Shown here: positions 1-7,132 of the stretch, piece by piece
Position numbering within the stretch: the first letter of the stretch is position 1
Layout: every line of letters starts with the position of its first letter
DNA from: CBDDRG01 sp051306415
GTDB taxonomy: Bacteria; Pseudomonadota; Gammaproteobacteria; Pseudomonadales; Porticoccaceae
Reading direction: 5' to 3'
Length of the DNA: 28,808 nucleotides
Assembly (NCBI GenBank): GCA_051306415.1
Contig: JBPPNE010000343.1
Span: forward strand, 1-28,808
Translations under genes and position numbers: made by a program
The notes under the pieces: model-generated
Databases searched by the model: none
What the model saw: only the letters and a program-made list of their open reading frames with translations
What the model was told of the DNA's origin: nothing

Positions 1-671
1 GATTGCCAGTGCGAGGCGCCCAGCGCATGGGCCTGCTCGCGCAGCGCGGGAATGCGCTCGTGGTCCAGCAATCGCTGGAGCAGAATTACGAAGAATGGTG
101 TCACCATGGCCCAGTGGGTGATCAGGATGCCGAGGCCGTGGCGGTCGAACACCAGCGCCGGAAACTCCGCCGGCGCGGTGATCCAGCCGGCGGTGTGGGC
201 AAGGCGTGCGATCAGCCCCGAACTGCCGAGTACCTGGTAGCTGACTAGCGCCGCCACCACGCCCGGCAGCGCCAGCGGCAGGTAGATGGCGAGCGCGAGT
301 GGAGGCTGCCGCAACTGCTGGCCGAGGGCGAGCACGAGGCCCAGAGCAGACGCCAGACACAGCGCGAGCGTCGCAGCAGTGAGCACGAGGCTGAAGCCCA
401 GCGCGGTCCAGAAGCTGCGATCCCCCAGCACCGCGCGCCAGTGGTCGAGGGTCGGAGTGGTGGCGAGCGCATCGGGCAGACCGACACTGCGCAGTGCCGC
501 AAAGCTGAACGCGGTCACCACAACGCCGCCGGTGAGCAGCACAAACAGCGCGATCCAGGGATCAAAGCCGGTGCTGGCCAGAGGGTGAAACCAGGTGTCT
601 TCGCTTTTTTTACCAGCGCACCAACCCGAAAGCCGCGCTGGCCGCGCGGACTCAGCGGCGGATGATTTCAT
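1..671 (-). CDS. ynjC: YnjC-like ABC transporter permease (partial, C-terminus off the left edge)
   Basis: I translated this frame by hand: it is open from an ATG at 671 to the window edge, 223 residues. After a short hydrophilic N-terminus come several hydrophobic spans (WIALFVLLTGGVVVTAFSF; an ALGFSLVLTAATLALCLASA stretch; LALAIYLPLALPGVVAALV). Near the edge HERIPALREQAHALGASHW resembles the EAA loop by which permeases contact their ATPase. The start overlaps the end of the upstream binding-protein gene by 20 bases, as in a tightly coupled operon. Family knowledge: E. coli YnjC is a long permease of about 500 residues, so more than half is probably missing here, and a YnjD-like ATPase is expected next. 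The substrate is unknown; the TonB receptor upstream suggests a metal chelate or similar large nutrient. Confidence 0.8.
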   Translation of the reverse strand, partial: MKSSAAESARPARLSGWCAGKKSEDTWFHPLASTGFDPWIALFVLLTGGVVVTAFSFAALRSVGLPDALATTPTLDHWRAVLGDRSFWTALGFSLVLTAATLALCLASALGLVLALGQQLRQPPLALAIYLPLALPGVVAALVSYQVLGSSGLIARLAHTAGWITAPAEFPALVFDRHGLGILITHWAMVTPFFVILLQRLLDHERIPALREQAHALGASHWQ

Positions 672-1908
672 CGCGAAAGTCCTGATCCAGGCGAATCATC
701 AACTCGGGTGCGGGCTCCGGGCGTGCAATGTCGGCCAGCTCCGCCCGCGATGGCGCCCGTTGCCGTGCCGCCGCTGCCGCGAAGCGCGCGGGCCAGGGCC
801 CGGGCAGGCGCGGCACGGCGAGCACGGTGCCGTCGCCCCAGACTTCCGGTTTCAGTTTCTCGAGTTGCGCTTCCGGCGAAATCATCTCGTTGATGGCGAC
901 CAGCGCCGCCGCCTGGTGCGGCGAGCGCGCCACCACGCCGAGGTAATGGCTGTTGGCGAGCATGCCGGTGCTGAGCGCATAGGCCTGCGCGGTGGCGGGA
1001 AACAGGCCGCTCACGACCTTGTTGTCCACCTCGCCGTCGTTGAAGCTCATCGTGAAGTCCAGTTCGCCGTTGGCGAACAGTTGGTGAAGCTGCGCGACGT
1101 CTTTGGGAAAGGTGTCGCCGCCACGCCACAGATCCGCGCGCACCGCGCTGACCCAGGCGAACACCTGTGTCTTCAGCCGCGCATACACTGTTGGGTCGAA
1201 GGGGCCGTCGAGCTCGCGTGGCGAGTCGGCGTAAGCGTACATCAGCGACTTCAAAAAGCTGAGACCGGTGAAACCGACATCGAAAGTGAAGCGGCCGGGG
1301 TGGGCGTGAATCCAGTCCGCGAGCGCGGCTGGCGTGCGCGGCGGATCGGTGACGCGGGGGCTGTCGGCGATCAGCAGCAACTGAGTGGTGCCCCAGGGCG
1401 CCTCGTAGCCGGCCACCGGCTGTTGAAAATCCTTGGCGATAAGGGGGTTGTCCCAGTCGATGTATTGGTCGTTGGGCAGGCGCGCGGTGAACGGCCCGGC
1501 GAGGGCTGCCATGCGCCGCAGCTTGTGGAAGTTCTCGCCGTTGATCCACACCAGGTCGAGCTGGCTCACCGCCTGTCCGGCTTCGATCTCGCTGAGCAGG
1601 CGGCTGGCGATGTCGGCCTGCCCCGGCACCACTTGCAGAGCGATGCCCTTTTCGCGCAGTCGCGGTGCGACGAAGTCGTTGATGTAGCGGTTGATCGCGG
1701 GATCGCCGGTCCACATCGCGAAGCGCAGCTCCTGCCCCCGTGCCATGGCTTCGATGGCCGGCCAGTCGAGATCGCTGGGGAGTTCGGTGGTGACTTTAGC
1801 CTGGCGGGAACAGGCGGCGGCCAGCAGCGTGACAATCACTATCGCCGCCAGTGCTGCCGCGCGACGGTACAGCGTCCCTTTGCCGGAACAATCGAGCCAG
1901 TGCTTCAC
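652..1908 (-). CDS. ynjB: YnjB-like ABC transporter periplasmic binding lipoprotein
   Basis: A 418-residue binding protein. Stretches such as DLVWINGENFHKL, EAPWGTTQLLL, FTMSFNDGEV and EVWGDGTVLAVPRLP line up with E. coli YnjB as I remember it. The N-terminus has a basic start, a hydrophobic core (AAALAAIVIVTLLAAAC) and a Cys that can serve as a lipobox, so it is probably anchored in a membrane facing the periplasm. I chose the GTG at 1908 because it overlaps the stop of the TonB receptor gene (GTGA); an open frame continues further upstream inside that gene but would destroy the signal peptide. It should bind the ligand delivered by the receptor and pass it to the YnjC-like permease downstream. 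The ligand of YnjB systems is not settled. Confidence 0.85.
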   Translation of the reverse strand: MKHWLDCSGKGTLYRRAAALAAIVIVTLLAAACSRQAKVTTELPSDLDWPAIEAMARGQELRFAMWTGDPAINRYINDFVAPRLREKGIALQVVPGQADIASRLLSEIEAGQAVSQLDLVWINGENFHKLRRMAALAGPFTARLPNDQYIDWDNPLIAKDFQQPVAGYEAPWGTTQLLLIADSPRVTDPPRTPAALADWIHAHPGRFTFDVGFTGLSFLKSLMYAYADSPRELDGPFDPTVYARLKTQVFAWVSAVRADLWRGGDTFPKDVAQLHQLFANGELDFTMSFNDGEVDNKVVSGLFPATAQAYALSTGMLANSHYLGVVARSPHQAAALVAINEMISPEAQLEKLKPEVWGDGTVLAVPRLPGPWPARFAAAAARQRAPSRAELADIARPEPAPELMIRLDQDFRDEIIRR

Positions 1909-4406
1909 AATGCAAACCGGTGGCGCAGCGTCAGCATGGCGTTGATGGGCGGCTCGGGAAACACCAGCGTCGAGCCAAAGTAGCCGCCGTCGAACACTGG
2001 CGAGAAATTGTCTTCGTTGGTCAGATTGAAGACATCGAGGCGCAGACTGGTGTTCCAGGGTTGCCATTCGTAGGCGACGAAGGCGTTGACCGTGACCTGG
2101 GCGCGGATCTTCACGGTGGCGAGATAATCGAGGGGGAACGCGTCGGTGTAGACCGCCGACAGGCCGCCTTCGAAGCCGTTGTAGGCGGCGTAGCTGACGA
2201 GCCCGGACATCTGCGTCTGCGGCAGGCCCGGCCGCCGCCGCTGGCTCGCCGAAAACGCGGTGAAGCTGGGGCTGCCGATGCCGCTGCCGGCGACCAGGTC
2301 GGGCCGCGAGTTGTCGAAGGCGTCGAGCACGCTGCGCGAATCCTGAAAGCCGGCGGCGTTGTCGAAGTGGGCGTCCTGGACGCTGGCGGCGAGGTGGGCG
2401 AACCAGTGATCGTCCGGGCGATAGCTGAGCTGGCTTTCGACGCCGCGGCTGCGAATACCGCTGTTGCTGCCGTCGCGGTTGCGCTGGTTGCGGGTCTGGT
2501 CGAAAGCGACGATATCGGCGTAGCGACGGCCGTCAACGGAGGCGTACTTGATGCCGAGTTCGTGCAGCTCACTCTCGGTGGCAAAATTGTGCACATCGAT
2601 GACATTGCCGGCGCCGAGGACAAAGCCGCCGCCGAGGCTGTTGGCGGTGGAATCGCTGCGGCTGAACGCAAAATAAGCGGTGACTTCGGGAACCGGCTTG
2701 AAACTCAGGCTGGCGTTGGCGCCGCTCAGAAATTCGCCGATGGAATCGCTGGCGCGTCGAACTCCCGGTGGCGACGCCGGGTCGTTGGCCGAGACATCGT
2801 ACCAGTCGCCGCGCAAGCCGAGCAGCAGGCTCCAGCGCGGCGTGAAGCGCACGTCCTGCTGTGCAAACACGCCGACCTGATGGGTGCGCGAGTCGGTGGT
2901 GTCGGAGAGATTGAAATCGCCCAGCCCGTCACCGTTGCGGTCGTACTGCGCGCCGGGAGAGACGAAAACGCCGGAGCGCAGTTGCACCAGCCTAGCCTGT
3001 TGCGCCGCCGTGAGTGTAATCCGCCGGTTCGCGATGGGGCCGCCGAGATCGATGGGGTTATCCGCCTCGGTGGTGAACTGGCTGAAGCCCTTGATGTCGT
3101 GATAGCGCAAATCGATGCCGAAGATGCTTTCCTGCGCCGTCGTCAGGCCCAGCAGCGGCAGACTGTAGTTGGCGATGAATTCGCTGCGGTTCTCGATGGT
3201 ATCGGCGCCGTCGATGATCTCGACGAAGCTGTTCCGGGCGATCTCCTCCCGTTCCAGGTGCTGATAGATGGCGCGGTTGATCCACTTCAGCCCCGGCGCC
3301 AGCACGGCTTCGTAGCGCAGGTTGGCGATCCAGGTTTCTGAGTTGTTCTGGTCGCCGGGATCGGTGAGCACGCGGTGGCGGGGCAGGCGCACGCTGCCAG
3401 TGGGGCTCACCACCGAACCGGCTGCCGGCACTGTCGAACCATTTGCCTGTACGCCCTGGCCGGTGATGTAGCGACCGTGGTCGATCAGGTCCTGGGTCGG
3501 GCGATTGAAGCCGGCGTTGTCGGTGAAATCCACATTGAAGTACTCGACGTTGAGGTCGAGGATGCTATCGCCGTCGGGCGCTAGCCGATAGGCCGCGAAC
3601 AGATTTTGACTCTGATAGCTGGCGAAATCGTAGAAGCTGTCCTCGTCACGGTTTTCCAGACTGAAGCGCACGCCGGAGCGGCCGGGTTCGATCGGCGTCG
3701 AGTAGTCGAGCTGCTCGCGGTAGCGATCCCAGCGCCCCGCCTGCACGCTGACCTCGCCGAGTTCGCGATGCAGATCCGGGCGCTTGGGGATCAGGTTCAC
3801 GAATCCGCCGACGCGCTGGGTCGAGCCGAACATCACCGGCGGTGGGCCCTTGACGGCGTCGATGCGCTCGACGCCGTTCAGCGACAGCGGCAGGCCGAGG
3901 CCATTGTTGCCGCCCTGGCGGCGCAGGCCATCCTGAAAAATCTCGCCGAGCTGACCGCGAAACGATGGCAGGCTGGCGGCGCCGAAGGTATTGGCGCCGT
4001 AGCTGTTGGGCACCAGGCGCTGGATATCGCGCAACTCGGTGATCGCGGCCTGTTTGGCCAGCGCTGCGGTGATCGGCGTTGTTGAGCGTGGTGTGTCGGC
4101 AATGGTACGGCCAGCACCGAAGGGGCCGTCGAGGGCGATATCGTTAGGTGGCGCCACTTGCTGCGGCGATAGCCGGGCATCGACGGGCACCGGCACCACT
4201 ATCAGCATGGATTCTGCGGCCTGCTTCTTCGTAACTGTGGCTTTTGCGACTGTGGCTTCGGTGACTGTGGCTTCAGTGACTGTGGCTTCAGTGACGATGC
4301 CCTCTGCACGGCCGCCGGCAGCGGCCGCTAATAGTCCGATCAATGCGAGCGTGAGCACCCTGCGCAGGGTAATCAGCGCGGGCACGGCGGGTGTGGGTGG
4401 CGCCAT
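1905..4406 (-). CDS. TonB-dependent (siderophore-type) outer-membrane receptor
   Basis: An 833-residue receptor. A signal peptide (LTLALIGLLAAAAGGRAEG) is followed by a threonine/valine-rich repeat linker, a TonB-box-like ESMLIVVPV, and a plug with LVPNSYGANTFG, SFRGQLGEIFQDGLRR, VERIDAVKGPPPVMFGSTQ and GGFVNLIPKRP. The rest is a beta-barrel with the usual alternating aromatic strands, ending in LRHRFAL. The ATG at 4406 is preceded by GGAG at nine bases, and this start gives a clean signal peptide; an upstream start 21 codons earlier has no such support. The layout matches siderophore receptors, which import ferric chelates with energy from TonB. It is co-directional and overlapping with YnjB/YnjC-like genes, so receptor and ABC transporter probably share a ligand. 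Which chelate cannot be told. Confidence 0.88.
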   Translation of the reverse strand: MAPPTPAVPALITLRRVLTLALIGLLAAAAGGRAEGIVTEATVTEATVTEATVAKATVTKKQAAESMLIVVPVPVDARLSPQQVAPPNDIALDGPFGAGRTIADTPRSTTPITAALAKQAAITELRDIQRLVPNSYGANTFGAASLPSFRGQLGEIFQDGLRRQGGNNGLGLPLSLNGVERIDAVKGPPPVMFGSTQRVGGFVNLIPKRPDLHRELGEVSVQAGRWDRYREQLDYSTPIEPGRSGVRFSLENRDEDSFYDFASYQSQNLFAAYRLAPDGDSILDLNVEYFNVDFTDNAGFNRPTQDLIDHGRYITGQGVQANGSTVPAAGSVVSPTGSVRLPRHRVLTDPGDQNNSETWIANLRYEAVLAPGLKWINRAIYQHLEREEIARNSFVEIIDGADTIENRSEFIANYSLPLLGLTTAQESIFGIDLRYHDIKGFSQFTTEADNPIDLGGPIANRRITLTAAQQARLVQLRSGVFVSPGAQYDRNGDGLGDFNLSDTTDSRTHQVGVFAQQDVRFTPRWSLLLGLRGDWYDVSANDPASPPGVRRASDSIGEFLSGANASLSFKPVPEVTAYFAFSRSDSTANSLGGGFVLGAGNVIDVHNFATESELHELGIKYASVDGRRYADIVAFDQTRNQRNRDGSNSGIRSRGVESQLSYRPDDHWFAHLAASVQDAHFDNAAGFQDSRSVLDAFDNSRPDLVAGSGIGSPSFTAFSASQRRRPGLPQTQMSGLVSYAAYNGFEGGLSAVYTDAFPLDYLATVKIRAQVTVNAFVAYEWQPWNTSLRLDVFNLTNEDNFSPVFDGGYFGSTLVFPEPPINAMLTLRHRFAL
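4231..4290 (-). repeat. 15-bp in-frame tandem repeat in the receptor linker
   Basis: Four consecutive 15-base units (plus-strand forms gtaactgtggctttt, gcgactgtggcttcg, and gtgactgtggcttca twice) encode a TEATV-type pentapeptide repeat between signal peptide and plug of the TonB receptor. Two units are identical. Because the unit is a multiple of three, copy-number change would alter linker length without breaking the frame. Confidence 0.9.
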
Positions 4407-4485
4407 CGGGCATTTCTCCAAAGCAAGCGCAACGACCTGTTCCGCGCGCGGGCTCGTTGCCGCCGTCACAAGTGCGGGGCAAGGG

Positions 4486-5391
4486 TCAGGGCTTGACGAA
4501 TTTGAGGGTCATGCGGTCGCTCTCGCCGATGGTGACGTAGCGTTCGCGATCAAGCGGGCCCAGGCGCAGCGTCGGCGGCAGTGTCCACACGCCCTCGGGG
4601 TAGTCGGTGGTGTCGTGGGGATTGGCGTTGATCTCGCTTTTGGCCACCAGACGGAAGCCCGCCTGCTCGGCGGCACGGATCACAAAGTCCTCCCGCATGT
4701 AGCCGCTTTGTTCCTGCTCGGCGGGGCCGCGATGGCTGGCCAGGCGGTGTTCGACGATACCGAGCACGCCGCCGGGCTTTAACGCCCGGTTCATGGCTGC
4801 AAAGGCCGCCACGACATTGCGCTCGCCACCACCGCGCATGTACCAGTTGTGCACGTTGCGGAAGGTCAGCACCAGGTCGGCGGAGCCCGCCGGCGCGATG
4901 TCCACCGCAGTCGGCGGATTGAAACTGGTGACGGTGACGCGGTCGTAAACCGCGGGCTTGGCGGCGAGCTTGGCGAGGAAACCGGTGCGATTGTCCCGGA
5001 AATACTTTACGGCCGTGTCAGCGGGGAAGTGCGCGGCATAGAGTTTCCCCTTTTCGCGCAGATAGGGCGCGAGAATTTCCGTATACCAGCCGGTGCTGGG
5101 CCAGATTTCGACGACGGTCATACCCGCGTGCAGACCGAAGAAGCGCAGCGTTTCATAGGGATGGCGGGCGCCGTCGCGGGCTGTGAACTCCGGGGTACGG
5201 TGGTCCGTGCTCGCAATCACTGCTTTGAGCGCGGTGTCGGGTGCATCCTCCGCGTGCTGATCCGCGGCGAGTACGGATGAAATCTGGAGTATCAGCAGGG
5301 CTGCCAGCGTGCTCAGAGCCACGCCCGGCCTGGTCGCCCCACTCCACACCGTTTTTGCGCGGTTCTGCGGTTTTGCATTTTTCTGTTCCAT
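4486..5391 (-). CDS. Exported COG4798-type methyltransferase-like protein
   Basis: A 301-residue protein with a clear N-terminal export signal (a long hydrophobic run GVALSTLAALLILQISSVLAA) followed by a class I methyltransferase-like domain. The motif I region reads TVVEIWPSTGWYTEILAPYL, as in the COG4798 predicted methyltransferases, and later VLTFRNVHNWYM, ALKPGGVLGIVEHR and EDFVIRAAEQAGF follow the family order. ATG 5391 has GGAG at a good distance; longer frames upstream lack this. S-adenosylmethionine is not normally available in the periplasm, so enzymatic methyl transfer there is doubtful and the role is open. It is followed, after about 80 bases, by the TonB receptor gene on the same strand. 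Confidence 0.82.
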   Translation of the reverse strand: MEQKNAKPQNRAKTVWSGATRPGVALSTLAALLILQISSVLAADQHAEDAPDTALKAVIASTDHRTPEFTARDGARHPYETLRFFGLHAGMTVVEIWPSTGWYTEILAPYLREKGKLYAAHFPADTAVKYFRDNRTGFLAKLAAKPAVYDRVTVTSFNPPTAVDIAPAGSADLVLTFRNVHNWYMRGGGERNVVAAFAAMNRALKPGGVLGIVEHRLASHRGPAEQEQSGYMREDFVIRAAEQAGFRLVAKSEINANPHDTTDYPEGVWTLPPTLRLGPLDRERYVTIGESDRMTLKFVKP

Positions 5392-5467
5392 CGTGGTTAT
5401 CTCCGGGTTGGCTGTCAGCGGTATCGAGGCATCGAAGCCATGGCGTCCGCTAGCGGCAAGTGGTACG

Positions 5468-6169
5468 TCATTTCGCGGCCGGGTTCCAGAGTCGCGGCGG
5501 CGGCAACCGCGGGTGCGCGGCACGCCAGGCGACGGCGCGCTGACGTGCGTCCGCGATCTCAGCGGGTTTCATGTCCTCGGCGATGGAGTCGCGGTTGTGG
5601 ATTGCATGTTCATGGCCGACGCCGACAATATCCCACCACATGTAGGCGATGACGGGATCGCGGGTCACGCCGAGGCCCTGCTCATAGATGAGGCCGACAC
5701 TGAACTGCGCGGTAGATTGGCCCTGCTCGGCGGCTTTTTGATACAGCGCCAGCGCCTGGCCATAATCCTGCGCGACGCCTTCACCGTATTCGTACATGAC
5801 CCCCAGGTTGTACTGGGACAGGGCATCACCGCGATCTGCCCCTTTGCGATACCAGTCGGCCGCCTGCTTGGGATCCTTCCCGACACCGTTGCCCTTGTCG
5901 TACATCACGCCCAGGTTATAGATGGCGTCGAGGTTTCCCTGGTCGGCGGCTTTGCGGTACCAGGCCACAGCCTGCTCATGGTTGAGGGTGATCCCCTGGC
6001 CCCGGGCATAGAGGTTGCCAAGGTCTTTCTGGGCTACGGCGTCGCCCTGTTCGGCCGCTCGGGTGCAGTTTTCAACGTTGTCTTTGGCAGCGGCGACTTC
6101 GGAGATGCAGCCGGACCACGCGTTGCCGCCGAGCAACATCAGAGCCAGTAGTAACGACGGGTATCTCAT
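5468..6169 (-). CDS. Sel1-repeat (TPR-like) exported protein
   Basis: A 233-residue protein with a signal peptide (YPSLLLALMLLGGNAWSGC, possibly a lipoprotein Cys) and four Sel1-like repeats. Their signature is visible as AVAQKDLGNLYARGQGI, DAIYNLGVMYDKGNGV, LSQYNLGVMYEYGEGV and TAQFSVGLIYEQGLGV, each followed by a helix such as QAVAWYRKAADQG. Such repeats form helical solenoids that bind other proteins, often at the cell envelope. The C-terminus PPPRLWNPAAK is unstructured. I prefer the ATG at 6169, which puts the signal peptide at the N-terminus; a GTG 51 bases upstream would add a charged extension. It lies just upstream of the methyltransferase-like gene and may be co-transcribed with it. 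Partner unknown. Confidence 0.85.
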   Translation of the reverse strand: MRYPSLLLALMLLGGNAWSGCISEVAAAKDNVENCTRAAEQGDAVAQKDLGNLYARGQGITLNHEQAVAWYRKAADQGNLDAIYNLGVMYDKGNGVGKDPKQAADWYRKGADRGDALSQYNLGVMYEYGEGVAQDYGQALALYQKAAEQGQSTAQFSVGLIYEQGLGVTRDPVIAYMWWDIVGVGHEHAIHNRDSIAEDMKPAEIADARQRAVAWRAAHPRLPPPRLWNPAAK

Positions 6170-6401
6170 ATTTTGTGCTCTATATGGTTTGGGATCTTTA
6201 TTGGGAGCGTCCTTTGTCACTGTGGTTTGAAGCCCCGGTTAGGGCTGGTCGTTCCGGACTGTGGTTCCGGACTGTAGTTTGAGAAAGAACGTCGATTGTC
6301 CATCGGTTAACGTCCAGCGCCAAGCACTCCCGGATGTTGGCTAGCATAGACTGCCGACCCCCAATTTTGTTACGGGGTTGCCGATCATCGGGTAATGACA
6401 G

Positions 6402-6432
6402 GCTAGGCAGTAGGCGAAGCTCCCTGCCTAGC
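6402..6432. repeat. 9-bp inverted repeat downstream of the host-attachment gene
   Basis: GCTAGGCAG at 6402-6410 and CTGCCTAGC at 6424-6432 are perfect inverted copies with a 13-base loop. They lie 25 bases past the stop of the 6457-6900 gene. There is no T-run on either side, so an intrinsic terminator is unlikely; an RNA-stabilising hairpin is possible. The rest of 6170-6456 contains only a short duplicated ggttccggactgt stretch near 6250. Confidence 0.5.
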
Positions 6433-6456
6433 TACCTAGCTGCCTCCGGAACCGAC

Positions 6457-6900
6457 TCACCGGGCGACTGTTTCCCGCAGGTGGTTGCGAATCGCTTCGG
6501 CTGGTTCCTTGGCCAGGTCCTTTCCCACCTCGGCCACCACCAGCGCGCTGACGCCTGGGTTCATTTGCTTGCGCAAAAGACCGAGGAGTTTGGGCGCTGC
6601 GATGATGACGAGGCGGTTGAACTGGTGCTGGTTGCAGCCCTGTTCCAGCCGCTGACACAGCTGTTTAGCAAAATGCTCAACCTCCTTTGCTCTTGCGCTC
6701 TGGGCAGAGGGGGCCGCATGTTGGCCGGGCTGCCCCTTGTCGGGCATCTTGCCCGCGTGGTCGCTGACCAGCTCACTCTCCTTCAGGCGGCCCGCCGGAT
6801 GAACCAGATCCTCCAGCTCTTCCAGCGGGGAGAGAGCTGTCGCAAGCGTGAAAATGCGGGCGCGACTCTGTTCGGCGACTAGAACCCAGGTGGTTGCCAT
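6457..6900 (-). CDS. Host-attachment family (eRF1-domain-like) protein
   Basis: A 147-residue cytoplasmic protein. The start TTWVLVAEQSRARIFTL, the central LVHPAGRLKESELVSD, FAKQLCQRLEQGCNQHQFNRLVIIAAPKLLGLLR and VGKDLAKEPAEAIRNHL match the family annotated as protein required for attachment to host cells (PF10116), whose fold resembles one eRF1 domain. The biochemical role is not established. ATG 6900 is preceded by AAGGA seven bases upstream. It is a single gene with non-coding DNA on both sides (6170-6456 and 6901-7132). In 6901-7132 I see only a weak CAACTA/TAGTTG inverted repeat near 7025-7048 and no convincing promoter. Confidence 0.8.
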   Translation of the reverse strand: MATTWVLVAEQSRARIFTLATALSPLEELEDLVHPAGRLKESELVSDHAGKMPDKGQPGQHAAPSAQSARAKEVEHFAKQLCQRLEQGCNQHQFNRLVIIAAPKLLGLLRKQMNPGVSALVVAEVGKDLAKEPAEAIRNHLRETVAR

Positions 6901-7132
6901 GGTTTTTTCCTTATCTCGAGCTTTCTGATTGAACCATCCGCCTCCGATGCCGCGAAAGCAGGCGATATTGAGTGCAGCTATGCCAGAGTAGTTGGTGCAA
7001 TCATTACTTTACCGTGTTTTCGATCAACTACAGCCCCATCAATAGTTGGGAGTAATCTCGATATCACCAGGAGGTGTGGCCGATGCTGGCATGGTGTCGG
7101 TGTTGCGGGACGGCTGCGTAGCGCGTGAGGCC

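Noticed and set aside
595..1983. Long plus-strand open frame opposite the YnjB-like gene
   Set aside because: It is antisense to a clearly conserved protein; the sequence has no domain and reflects GC-rich codon bias.
1851..3341. 496-codon plus-strand open frame inside the TonB receptor gene
   Set aside because: The opposite strand encodes recognisable plug and barrel sequence; this frame is its complement shadow.
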